Of a stretch of DNA of 64,000 nucleotides, positions 9,376 through 17,237 are shown piece after piece. Each line of letters begins with the position of its first letter. The stretch's first letter is position 1. A program made the position numbers and the translations under genes. The notes under the pieces were generated by a model that did not search any database, was not told the origin of the DNA, and saw only the letters and a list, made by a program, of their open reading frames with translations. The stretch comes from Ignavibacteriales bacterium. GTDB lineage: Bacteria; Bacteroidota; Ignavibacteria; Ignavibacteriales; Ignavibacteriaceae. The stretch is from assembly GCA_003538625.1 (NCBI GenBank), contig DPRR01000045.1:85883-149882 (forward strand), given 5' to 3'.

Positions 9376-9786
9376 TTAAGTACTTAAAATCAAATAAATT
9401 ACTAGGAAGATTCCGACTGCAAGAACTGAAATGGTGAGCAGTACATCAAGTCTTGATGATGGCTGATATGTATCGTCATCTATTTGTTTTTCGAACTTCT
9501 TATATCTTATAAATGCAAGCAGTCCCATCAGTGTCCCCAGACCGACAAGGAATATCCCAACGATTGCCGAATATCCACGAGAAGGCGGTAAAGCATTTTC
9601 AATATTAGCTTTGCTCAAAAGCAATGCCATTTGTTTTATAAACAATGCAAATTTTTCTACAACAAAACCGAATGCCATTATCCCAATGCTTGTTCTTATC
9701 CATGCAAGAAATGTTCTTTCATTTGCCATATGAACACGGCGATTACGAATTTTTGAATTGCTCTTATCTGTTATAATATCATTCAT
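9376..9786 (-). CDS. DUF202 (YidH-like) small membrane protein
   Basis: This 136-residue protein carries the DUF202 signature ANERTFLAWIRTSIGIMAFG at about residues 21-40, followed by two further hydrophobic helices (about 72-92 and 112-134). DUF202 proteins are small inner-membrane proteins of unknown function. The gene is 88 bp downstream of an alpha/beta hydrolase on the same strand. The family assignment is firm and the function is unknown. Confidence 0.85.
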   Translation of the reverse strand: MNDIITDKSNSKIRNRRVHMANERTFLAWIRTSIGIMAFGFVVEKFALFIKQMALLLSKANIENALPPSRGYSAIVGIFLVGLGTLMGLLAFIRYKKFEKQIDDDTYQPSSRLDVLLTISVLAVGIFLVIYLILST

Positions 9787-9874
9787 AAATTATCTTACAG
9801 ATAATTTTGTTTTGTATTTCTTTCATCGATTAATAATATTTTAAGATTAATTGAATGATTTTCAATCATTCTTT

Positions 9875-10726
9875 TCATTCTCCTGCAAATTTGATAAGCT
9901 CTTCATTAAACTTTTGAGTTTCCTCTAGAAGCAAACTATGTCCGCTATTTTCAAAGACAATGATTTGTGAATGTGCTATCCCGGCATTCATTTGTTCAGC
10001 AAGATCAAACGAACATATCTTATCATTTTTGCCGTGCATAATCACTGTTGGAATTAATATTTTAACCATATCACTTCTCAGGTCTGTATCCCGCAAAGCG
10101 ATTAAGCATTGAGCTGTTGCATAAGAAGAAGCGCTTAAACAAATTCCATTTAACCAACTTCCGATGCCTTCACTTAATGAAGTATCGGCAGCGGAAAATA
10201 TTTTTGCAAAATCAGATAAAAGTTTTGGCCGGTCTTTATAGTTTAATTTGATTAAATCATCAACCACACTTATTGGAAGATTGTATGGAAAATCTTTACG
10301 TTCAGTCCATATTGGTGCTGCTGCTGAAACCAAAACAAGCTTAGAAACATGAGCTCCATCGTATTCTGCCATATAACGAATTACTATAGCACCTCCCATT
10401 GAAAAACCGACTAAAACAGCATCGTCTATTTCCAGCGTATCTAAAACTTTTTTTATATCCGATGCATGTACATCGTAATTATAAGTTCCGTATGGTTTAT
10501 CAGATTTACCAAAACCTCTTAGCGTAATTCCAATTGCACGAAAGTTTTTATTTATAAGATCGTTGTATTGGTATTCATACATTTCATCACTTAACGGCCA
10601 ACCGTGTATTAGCACAATGGGTCTGCCTTCTCCAGCATCTGTTATGTGAAGACGGACATTGGGTTCTACTTCGATATATTCTGCCCTGACTACTTCAGAT
10701 ATCGTTTCATCTTGTAATTTATTCAT
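9875..10726 (-). CDS. Alpha/beta hydrolase
   Basis: This 283-residue alpha/beta-fold hydrolase shows the oxyanion motif LIHGWPLS (about residue 38), the nucleophile elbow GFSMGG (Ser about 107), a C-terminal MHGKNDKICS acid region (about 230) and SGHSLLLE (catalytic His about 262). The sequence has the style of the non-heme chloroperoxidase/esterase group, but substrate cannot be deduced. No signal peptide is seen, so it is cytoplasmic. Purine-rich AAGGAAAAGGAAA precedes the ATG at 10726. A second hydrolase (11226-12053) lies two genes upstream, and the two differ substantially in sequence. Confidence 0.88.
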   Translation of the reverse strand: MNKLQDETISEVVRAEYIEVEPNVRLHITDAGEGRPIVLIHGWPLSDEMYEYQYNDLINKNFRAIGITLRGFGKSDKPYGTYNYDVHASDIKKVLDTLEIDDAVLVGFSMGGAIVIRYMAEYDGAHVSKLVLVSAAAPIWTERKDFPYNLPISVVDDLIKLNYKDRPKLLSDFAKIFSAADTSLSEGIGSWLNGICLSASSYATAQCLIALRDTDLRSDMVKILIPTVIMHGKNDKICSFDLAEQMNAGIAHSQIIVFENSGHSLLLEETQKFNEELIKFAGE

Positions 10727-10845
10727 TTTCCTTTTCCTTATTATTTTGAGTTGATTTATAAAAACATATTCATCTTATTCAAAAACAGTGTTTGTCAATA
10801 TTCTTCTTTTCCGAATTTCAATGTCTGAATAATTCTTTACCCCTG

Positions 10846-11160
10846 CTAATAATTTCTCAAACGTCCTTTTATTGTATCAAGTGAAGACTTTAACTTATCG
10901 ACTGCTCCTGTTACTGCTTGTTCCTGGGTATCCGCATTATTAGTAACAGCTATTGGTTTCATTCCCTTAAGACGGGCTTCAATCATGCATCTTTGGTCAT
11001 TCACCCCATGTTTATTACTGTCCTCATCTGAAAGATGTACTTCCAACCGTGTTATGTGATCATCAAACCTGCTTAATTCATCTGATATTAATGAAGTTAA
11101 CGAAGCTTTAAGTTTTTCGCTTCCAGTAATATTTCTGCCAGTGTTAAATTGAATTTTCAT
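10846..11160 (-). CDS. HPF/RaiA-type ribosome-associated protein (short form)
   Basis: This 104-residue protein has the beta-alpha-beta-beta-beta-alpha pattern of the sigma-54 modulation/S30EA family: MKIQFNTGRNI, then ITRLEVHLSDEDSNK, then CMIEARLKGMKPIAVTN, then a C-terminal helix with AVTGAVDKLKSSLDTI. Such proteins bind the ribosomal decoding region and promote hibernation or inactivation in stationary phase. It lacks the C-terminal dimerisation domain of long HPF. Residue conservation is loose, so it may be a divergent paralogue and not the main HPF. Its position between hydrolases and close to bacterioferritin fits a stress-induced group. Confidence 0.75.
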   Translation of the reverse strand: MKIQFNTGRNITGSEKLKASLTSLISDELSRFDDHITRLEVHLSDEDSNKHGVNDQRCMIEARLKGMKPIAVTNNADTQEQAVTGAVDKLKSSLDTIKGRLRNY

Positions 11161-11225
11161 AATTGTTAAATATTTAGTTTAAAGAAGTTATCTTATTTAA
11201 ATTCGTTCATAATTAGTTTTAATTT

Positions 11226-12053
11226 TTAGCCACTATAGTAAACCGTTGAAAAAAACTCTTCTATTTGTTTATTAAATTCTAAAGGATTCTCAATATTGCT
11301 TAAGTGACCAGCGTGTTCTATGATACTAAATAAAGAATCTTCTATTTTTTCATGCATCACCTGTGCTGCTTCGGGCAGAGTAATTTTATCTTCTTTCCCG
11401 ACCAGAATAAGTACAGGTACATTTATATCCTGCAGCTTGCTGCAAGTTTCTTTACGTTCATAAAATGCTCGTAATGTTTTATAAAGCGATTCTTGAGTCG
11501 TATTTAAAATCATTTCCCTCACATGAGCAATTTCCTTTTCTTTTGTAGATAAAGATTCGGGTGCAAAAAGATTTTTGATACTTTCATCAGCAAACTTTGA
11601 AACTCCCTTCTTCTTTATGCTTTCAATAGTCTTCAATCGTTTTTCTTTTGCTTCAGGTGTATCAGCTAAGCAAGTGGTATCACTCAATATAAGTGCATCA
11701 AAACGATCCGGATGCTTTTCAATGGCACTTAAGGCAATATATCCACCCATAGACAAACCGCACAGCATTGCTTTATCAATTTTCATTGCATCCATAAAGC
11801 TTAGAAGATCATCAGCAAAAAGATCAATTGAAAAATCACCGGTACCAAAATCTGAGGCTCCATGTCCGCGAACGTCATAAGCAATCACCCGGTAATTTTC
11901 TTTAAGGGCCTTCAACTGCTTGTCCCACATCGCCTTATTAAACGGAAAACCGTGAATAAAAATTATAACCGGGGCTTGATCCTCACCGTCGTCATTGTAA
12001 CTAACTGTAATATCATTTACAGTTATTTTCATATTGTTTCCAATCTCACGCAT
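11226..12053 (-). CDS. Alpha/beta hydrolase
   Basis: This alpha/beta-fold hydrolase has up to 275 residues. Its motifs are FIHGFPFNKAMW (oxyanion region, about residue 33), DVRGHGASD (about 60), GLSMGG (nucleophile Ser, about 99), VGKEDKITLP (acid region, about 218) and EHAGHLSNIENP (His, about 247). The layout resembles 3-oxoadipate enol-lactonase-like or general carboxylesterase enzymes, but no aromatic degradation genes are nearby. The N-terminus is uncertain. ATG at 12053 and an internal ATG seven codons later, at the start of MKITVNDI, are both possible, and neither has a strong ribosome site. Confidence 0.87.
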   Translation of the reverse strand: MREIGNNMKITVNDITVSYNDDGEDQAPVIIFIHGFPFNKAMWDKQLKALKENYRVIAYDVRGHGASDFGTGDFSIDLFADDLLSFMDAMKIDKAMLCGLSMGGYIALSAIEKHPDRFDALILSDTTCLADTPEAKEKRLKTIESIKKKGVSKFADESIKNLFAPESLSTKEKEIAHVREMILNTTQESLYKTLRAFYERKETCSKLQDINVPVLILVGKEDKITLPEAAQVMHEKIEDSLFSIIEHAGHLSNIENPLEFNKQIEEFFSTVYYSG

Positions 12054-12217
12054 ATCATTACTCTTTAAATTTTATTGTTGTTTAAATTCAATTAAATAAT
12101 TTATTTCATCCATTATTAAATTTTTACTTTGTGCCACAGGTAAGTATTCATTCTCAAAATATTTCAATCTTTATTCGGCACTCACAAATATTTGTATCCT
12201 CATTTAGATTAAAAGAA

Positions 12218-12697
12218 TCAATTTGCTGCTGCTTCGGACTGTGTAGCCAGATAATTCTCCAGACCCATTTGCTCAATCTGTGAACGCTGAATTTCTGCCC
12301 AATCTACATGACCTTCTTCCATTTTCAGTATCTTTGTCAGAAGATCAACTGTGCCTTCATCGCCAACTTCATGAGCAAGTGTGATGGCAGCATTATAAGT
12401 TCGAACAGCATCATTTTCATCATTATTGTCGTTGCTGATCATTTCCGGAACCGTTTTACCAATCTTTATAGCATTAAGTTTTGAAACTGTTGGGGCACCA
12501 TCTAAAAAAATAATTCGCTCTATCAGCCACTCAGCGTGATGCATTTCATCCATTGCCTGTTTTCTGATAGCCATATGAAGTTTTCCATAACCCCAGTTTT
12601 CGCACATTTCAGAATGTACCATATATTGATTAATGGCTGTAAGTTCATCAGCTAAACGCTGGTTTAGTACCGTGATTAATTTTGCATTGCCTTTCAT
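12218..12697 (-). CDS. bfr: Bacterioferritin
   Basis: This 159-residue ferritin-like protein has the normal Bfr length. All ferroxidase ligands known from E. coli Bfr are at the same positions: Glu18, Glu51, His54, Glu94, Glu127 and His130. The inter-subunit heme ligand Met52 is also present. It should store iron in the cytoplasm as a 24-mer and protect against Fenton chemistry. An AGGAGA ribosome site lies upstream of the ATG at 12697. No bacterioferritin-associated ferredoxin is seen nearby. The gene is followed by stress-type genes on the same strand. Confidence 0.95.
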   Translation of the reverse strand: MKGNAKLITVLNQRLADELTAINQYMVHSEMCENWGYGKLHMAIRKQAMDEMHHAEWLIERIIFLDGAPTVSKLNAIKIGKTVPEMISNDNNDENDAVRTYNAAITLAHEVGDEGTVDLLTKILKMEEGHVDWAEIQRSQIEQMGLENYLATQSEAAAN

Positions 12698-13217
12698 ATT
12701 TGATCTCCTTAAAAATGTTATGAAAATATTTTAGTTCTTCCTTTAATTGTTTACAAGCGATTATCTTTAAACACCATTAAAGCTGTCTTATATATTTTAA
12801 AGTATAAAATGAGAAGTATAACTTCAATCGTGCAAAAGGATGAAAAAGGAACTACATCACTTGGTTTAGTCAACTTTGAAAATTTTCTTCCGTAAGCATT
12901 ATTTCGGGGTTTATTAAAGGTTGGAAAAGAAAGCATTTCATTCTCAATTATTTTGCAGAAGATAAAAATTTGAGAATAGAATTATGGTTTATTGTCTACA
13001 TCGAAACACTTTTAAAAATTGATAATTTAGATTTTTGTAAATACACCTGTTTCAGATGCAGCCAGAATCAAGAAAGTTATAAAGATTTTTTAACCTTTTA
13101 AGATCATCTTCAGTACTCTCGTAAAATAAAAAACCCTGCAAGTTTAGTCGCAGGGTTTAACAACAAACCCGTATTCTTTTTCGTTTGTCGTTTTACTTAC
13201 TATACCGACATTTGTCG
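12698..13217. other. Non-coding gap with a terminator at its far end
   Basis: The 520 AT-rich bp lie between the bacterioferritin start and the T9SS cargo stop. They hold the presumed bfr promoter and the intrinsic terminator at 13131-13158. A short minus-strand reading frame (12751-12936) has no signal peptide, domain or ribosome site, and I do not call it. Confidence 0.55.
13131..13158 (-). terminator. Intrinsic terminator of the T9SS cargo gene
   Basis: The stem AAACCCTGC / GCAGGGTTT is a perfect 9-bp pair with a loop of about 10 nt. In the minus direction it is followed by a U-rich tract (the A run at 13125-13133 on the plus strand). It lies 60 bp beyond the stop at 13218. Confidence 0.85.
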
Positions 13218-14936
13218 CTATTTGATGAGTATCATTTTCTTTGAAGAAACATAATCACCTGCTTGTAGTTTATAAATATAAACTCCACTTGAAAGATTAG
13301 AAGCATTAAATTCTAATTCATATCTTCCTGCTTCTCTATACTCATCAACAAGTGTTGCAACTTCATTTCCAAGCACATCATAGATTTTTAATGTTTGATG
13401 ACTACTGACTGGTGACTGCCATCTGATTTTTGTACTCGGATTAAATGGATTTGGATAATTCTGTTCCAAAGAATAATCTTCAACGACTTGTATTTCAGAA
13501 GTTACGTCCGTAACCCAGTCTTCTCTATCAAAGTATACATTTACACCAGAACTTCCGGCATACGCAAATACTGCAATTCCGCTTGTTAATTGAGTTACCA
13601 TTGAAGCTTGTACACCCGTTACAGAATTTAAAGTATCTGATACCTGAATACTTGAATTCCAGGATCCGGAATCAAATTTTCTATATCTGATAGCTCTCGG
13701 TAATGCGTTACTCAATCCGGTTCTAGTAAAGCTAGCTTGAAAAACTCCGTTGTTGGATACTTTCCTACAATATAAATGGACTAATTTATTATCCGTACTG
13801 CTAAACGACGACCAGTTAGCTGGGGAACTCCAGCCACCACCACCGACCTTTTTAGCTGTTCTTAAATCAGATCTGCCATTATTAAGCCAATTATAAACTG
13901 TTAATACAGTTTGTGCAGATGTATCGTGTCTTGATGCTATTATTTCAGGAGTAAAAGTTGTATCTGTTGCTCCAAATTCTATTGTCCTTTGGTTAAAGAA
14001 AGTAGTTGGATCCCCATAAGTGTAATTTGAATTCAGGTATAAATTACCAGAGCTGCGTCCGATATAAACTAAGTACAAGGATCCATTAAGGCCATAAGCT
14101 AAATCAGGATCCTTACAACTGGAAATATTTACAGGATCCTGCCAGATAGTAGCGTAACTTGCAGGGTCACTTCGCTTATGATACTGTGTGCTTGCACTAT
14201 CGTACTGTACGAAACATCTATAATTTGAGTTTGGATAACTTCTATCAACCGAAAAATCGGTACAACCTGTTGAGACGACTATACTGTTTACATAATTACC
14301 AGTTGTGGTTTCAAATCTGGTGCAGTACAATACTCCACTAGAATATTGTGAGAATAATAATATATATGATGGTCCATTAGAACCGGTGTAACCGTCAAAA
14401 TCAAGCAGTTCTATTTTGTTTGCATTAGTCAGACTGAAGTTAGGCATGAATGTCGACCAATTATTACCCCCATCTGCTGATCTATAAATGTTAACTGCAG
14501 ATCCGGTACTATTTAATGCTGCTAGATATAGTGTATCCCCTCTTGTATTAATTAAGCTGATATCAATCACATTTCCAGTATGAACAATCTCATCATCACC
14601 CCAAAATGGTGCAAGAACTTCCGTGTTTTGTTCACCAGGTTTTGGAGCATCGGGTTTCAATTGATCAGATTCAGGAGAATTTGTTGAACGATACAAAGCA
14701 GCAATATTGGGATCTACTTCCTGCCAGGCAGAAATTAGTTTTGGTCTTAATGAGTAGTATTCTTCCCAGTCCTCGTTTTGTTCGGCAATTTTAATCTGCT
14801 GTTGTAACGAATGTATATTTTGGGGTATACTAAATTGGGTATTTGGTCCTTCAGGCAGATTAGCTTGTCCAAACACTGATACTGAAAAGCAGAATCCAAG
14901 GAAAACGATTGTAAAGAATATTGTACAATTTTTCAT
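13218..14936 (-). CDS. Secreted BNR/sialidase-like propeller protein with T9SS type A sorting domain
   Basis: This 572-residue protein has an N-terminal signal peptide (about residues 1-23, ending SVFGQ). Its central beta-propeller-like region carries an Asp-box motif SADGGNNW near residue 152. The C-terminal type IX secretion domain occupies about 480-572, beginning with LEQNYPNPFNPSTKI and ending in SSKKMILIK. It should be exported through Sec and then T9SS and anchored or released at the cell surface. No sialidase catalytic arginines or Tyr/Glu pair could be identified, so enzymatic activity is not claimed. It is a monocistronic gene with a terminator at 13131-13158. Confidence 0.87.
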   Translation of the reverse strand: MKNCTIFFTIVFLGFCFSVSVFGQANLPEGPNTQFSIPQNIHSLQQQIKIAEQNEDWEEYYSLRPKLISAWQEVDPNIAALYRSTNSPESDQLKPDAPKPGEQNTEVLAPFWGDDEIVHTGNVIDISLINTRGDTLYLAALNSTGSAVNIYRSADGGNNWSTFMPNFSLTNANKIELLDFDGYTGSNGPSYILLFSQYSSGVLYCTRFETTTGNYVNSIVVSTGCTDFSVDRSYPNSNYRCFVQYDSASTQYHKRSDPASYATIWQDPVNISSCKDPDLAYGLNGSLYLVYIGRSSGNLYLNSNYTYGDPTTFFNQRTIEFGATDTTFTPEIIASRHDTSAQTVLTVYNWLNNGRSDLRTAKKVGGGGWSSPANWSSFSSTDNKLVHLYCRKVSNNGVFQASFTRTGLSNALPRAIRYRKFDSGSWNSSIQVSDTLNSVTGVQASMVTQLTSGIAVFAYAGSSGVNVYFDREDWVTDVTSEIQVVEDYSLEQNYPNPFNPSTKIRWQSPVSSHQTLKIYDVLGNEVATLVDEYREAGRYELEFNASNLSSGVYIYKLQAGDYVSSKKMILIK

Positions 14937-15273
14937 ATAGCACCTTTACGTTAGTGAAACAGATTTTGTTAGTTTCGGAACAATTATTTTCTTCTGACTT
15001 ATGCTCAATAGGAAATTTTAATATGCCGGGATATTTTATAACAAAAATTATATTTATATCAAATAATAAATATTAAAAGTTTATAATCGTCAATTAAATG
15101 ATATCTATACAATTTTGGTTTAGATATTTATTCAGTATTAAAATTTTTAATGAATTAAAAATCCTTGATGCAATAGTATCTTTGTCCGCCGTTATATCGG
15201 GCAAAAAGAAAACATTCTTAGCTAATTCCAAACAGAAACAAAATATAAAGCAAAAGCTCAGAACCTTATTCAC
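14937..15273. other. Non-coding gap upstream of a T9SS cargo gene
   Basis: About 337 AT-rich bp presumably contain the promoter of the 13218-14936 gene. Reading frames on both strands around 15094-15279 have low-complexity translations and no ribosome site, so none is called. The decayed YwqK-like gene begins at its right end. Confidence 0.5.
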
Positions 15274-15477
15274 TATCACAAAAATGGATCAATATAGGCT
15301 AAGGGAAAAACACTTAGTAATCAAATGCACGATTATTGGGAATGGTATCGTAAAGACGGAATGACTATTCGTTCAGGTTACTTGAACAAGAAAAAGTAAG
15401 TTGGAGAGTGGACGACATACAACAAGAACGGGAATTTTTATAAAGTAACAAAAATTAAATTGAACGATTTAGGATGA
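15274..15477 (+). pseudogene. Decayed YwqK/MORN-repeat-like gene
   Basis: One plus-strand frame reads YHKNGSI-stop-AKGKTL, then DYWEWYRKDGMTIRSGYLN, then KKK-stop-VGEWTTYNKNGNFY. Apart from the stops at 15295-15297 (TAG) and 15397-15399 (TAA), this follows the repeating G-x-W-x-x-Y-x-x-G pattern of small YwqK-type/MORN-repeat proteins common in Bacteroidota. The TAG falls where the family usually has Trp (TGG), as expected from a nonsense substitution. The original start is unclear. The frame ends at TGA 15475-15477. This is inferred from pattern memory of the family, not from an alignment. Confidence 0.65.
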
Positions 15478-15508
15478 GTTGGGATAATTTAAAAATTTGG
15501 GAAATAAA

Positions 15509-15540
15509 AAAGGCTGAAAATATTTTATATTCAGCTTTTT
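15509..15540 (-). terminator. Intrinsic terminator after tRNA-Ala (probably bidirectional)
   Basis: The hairpin AGGCTGAA / TTCAGCTT, with one G-U pair and an AT-rich loop, is flanked by an A run on the left and a T run on the right. It can therefore terminate the minus-strand tRNA and possibly also plus-strand transcription. It starts just 3' of the tRNA. Confidence 0.75.
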
Positions 15541-15544
15541 TACG

Positions 15545-15617
<73 letters not shown>

Positions 15618-15747
15618 TTAATTACTATTCAAAAATAAATATGTTTGATTCAAGAATCAATTACTTGCACTTATATAGAGGTTCCATAATTTTGGCTTTG
15701 AATCCTTGACCCAGGAATATAGTTTATACACAAAAATTTATATAATT

Positions 15748-16143
15748 ATGAAATTACTTTCTTTAATTACAATTTCCCTAATCGTTTTGATAGCCTGCGA
15801 TGACACATTAACTGTGCAGGATATTGATAATAAAATTATCCCATCAAGTAATGTAAGTTTTGCTGATCACATTTATCCTGTTCTGCAGGTTAAGTGCGCC
15901 TTTTCTGGATGTCATAGTAGTGTAAATCCGGGAGCAGGATTAGATCTTACTTCATGGTCGGGCGTTACCGCTGATCCAACTATTGTTTTTCCAGGTGAAC
16001 CAGATTTAAGTAAATTGATTTGGGCAATTGAGGGAAACAAACCTCCAATACAACCAATGCCGCCGATAGGTTATAGATCATTCACTCAAAATCAGGTACA
16101 GGGAATGCGAAAATGGATAGAAGAAGGTGCGCTGGATAATTAA
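15748..16143 (+). CDS. Small cytochrome c-like lipoprotein with CX4CH motif
   Basis: This is a 131-residue protein if started at ATG 15748. The signal MKLLSLITISLIVLIAC has a lipobox Cys17, so it is likely a periplasm-facing lipoprotein. The longer frame from 15706 would bury the signal. A single putative heme site reads C50-AFSG-C55-H56, a CX4CH spacing instead of CXXCH. It is followed by PMPP and a C-terminal helix ending RKWIEEGALDN, as in cytochrome c and planctomycete-type cytochrome modules. It overlaps the convergent epimerase gene by 4 nt. Heme attachment is unproven because of the longer spacing. Confidence 0.7.
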   Translation: MKLLSLITISLIVLIACDDTLTVQDIDNKIIPSSNVSFADHIYPVLQVKCAFSGCHSSVNPGAGLDLTSWSGVTADPTIVFPGEPDLSKLIWAIEGNKPPIQPMPPIGYRSFTQNQVQGMRKWIEEGALDN

Positions 16144-17132
16144 ATCCATTTCATTTCTTTGTACCATTCACAGGTTCTTTTAATTCCATGCTCAATAGAA
16201 ATTTTCTGTCTGTAATTAATATCCCGCATAGCTTTGGATGTATCGCAGGTCCAGTACTGTTGAGTAATATCTTTTGCTTTTTCAATATTTAGTGTTGCTG
16301 GTTTGCTGCTAAACATTGCAAGAAATTGAGCAACTGCAGCTATGGTATAGACCATAAAATGCGGTACTTTAATTATGATAGGTTTTTTATTCAGAATTTT
16401 TGAAGTGATAGAATTAATTTCCTGCCACGTGTAAAATTTTTCTGATCCAATAAAATAAATCTCCCCTTTTGCTTTTTCACTCATTGCTGCTAAATAAAAT
16501 CCTTCTACCAAATCCACTGCATGAATTAAGCTTAATTCTTTTTTACTAAATCCAATTGTGGTTGTTAATCCTTTGTTGAAGGTTTGAAAGTAGATAAAAA
16601 TTTCCGTATCCCGTTCACCATAAACAGCCGGAGCTCTGCAAATTGTAACGGGTAATTTGTCTTTATATGATAACACTAATTTTTCCTCTTCCAGTTTACT
16701 TCGTCCATAGGTGGTAATAGGATTACATTCTGTTTCTTCATTAACAGGTTTGTCTTTGGTTGATGGACCCGAGACTGTTTGGCTGCTGACAACTAAAAAT
16801 CTTTTTATAGAACTAATATTTTCGAGAGCAATTTCAAGAAGATTTTTTGTTGTATCAACATTTCCTTTAAAATAACCTTCTTTAGTTTTAGATTTTACAA
16901 CACCTGCTACATGAAAAATATAATTGGCATCTTTAAAAGCTTTTCTTAATCCATCTTTATCAAATAAACCGGAATCAAAAATTTCAACCTGCTTACTATC
17001 CAGCCATTTTAGATTGCTTGATTTTCTCACTATACATCTTACTGTTAATCCTTTGGATAATAGATTATCAACAAGATGGCTGCCGACAAATCCGTTTGCG
17101 CCCGTAACTACTGCTATTTCTTGAGTTTGCAT
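16140..17132 (-). CDS. NAD-dependent epimerase/dehydratase family protein (candidate ceramide reductase)
   Basis: This is a 330-residue extended SDR from the ATG at 17132, chosen because the Rossmann motif VTGANGFVGSHL then falls at residues 9-20 (the frame is open to 17183). The catalytic YxxxK appears as YGRSK near residue 142, with an upstream SSQTVSG. Family members act on nucleotide sugars or reduce ketones. It is divergent from, and 105 bp from, the serine-palmitoyltransferase-like gene. In Caulobacter an epimerase-like protein (CerR) reduces the keto group in ceramide synthesis, so by context this may do the same. That role is inference, and a sugar epimerase or dihydroflavonol-reductase-like role remains possible. 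Confidence 0.8.
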   Translation of the reverse strand: MQTQEIAVVTGANGFVGSHLVDNLLSKGLTVRCIVRKSSNLKWLDSKQVEIFDSGLFDKDGLRKAFKDANYIFHVAGVVKSKTKEGYFKGNVDTTKNLLEIALENISSIKRFLVVSSQTVSGPSTKDKPVNEETECNPITTYGRSKLEEEKLVLSYKDKLPVTICRAPAVYGERDTEIFIYFQTFNKGLTTTIGFSKKELSLIHAVDLVEGFYLAAMSEKAKGEIYFIGSEKFYTWQEINSITSKILNKKPIIIKVPHFMVYTIAAVAQFLAMFSSKPATLNIEKAKDITQQYWTCDTSKAMRDINYRQKISIEHGIKRTCEWYKEMKWI

Positions 17133-17237
17133 AATTATCTTTATTTGTTTTTGAGGGTAAATAGCTATAAATTTTGCGCGCAATTTAATAAAAAGTCGAA
17201 TCAGTTTTCTTTATACACATCAGTTCAGGAGGAATTT
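17133..17237. promoter_or_regulatory. Divergent promoter region of the epimerase and SPT-like genes
   Basis: These 105 bp between two divergent starts must contain both promoters. A perfect AGGAGG lies at 17227-17232. No operator could be identified. Confidence 0.5.
17227..17232 (+). promoter_or_regulatory. Shine-Dalgarno AGGAGG deciding a TTG start
   Basis: A perfect AGGAGG lies 5 nt before TTG 17238. This makes TTG the start of the SPT-like enzyme and excludes the 54-residue extension that runs into the divergent epimerase gene. Confidence 0.85.

Noticed and set aside
12751..12936. Short minus-strand frame upstream of bacterioferritin
   Set aside because: There is no signal, domain or ribosome site, and it lies in a region better explained as a promoter/terminator gap.
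13218..14936. True sialidase
   Set aside because: Only an Asp-box is visible. The catalytic Arg triad and Tyr/Glu pair could not be identified.
15098..15364. Open plus-strand frame of 88 codons
   Set aside because: It is a different frame from the readable YwqK-like remnant, has a low-complexity translation and no ribosome site.
17076..17237. 54-residue N-terminal extension of the SPT-like protein
   Set aside because: It overlaps the divergent epimerase start. AGGAGG directly precedes TTG 17238, which gives the family's normal N-terminus.
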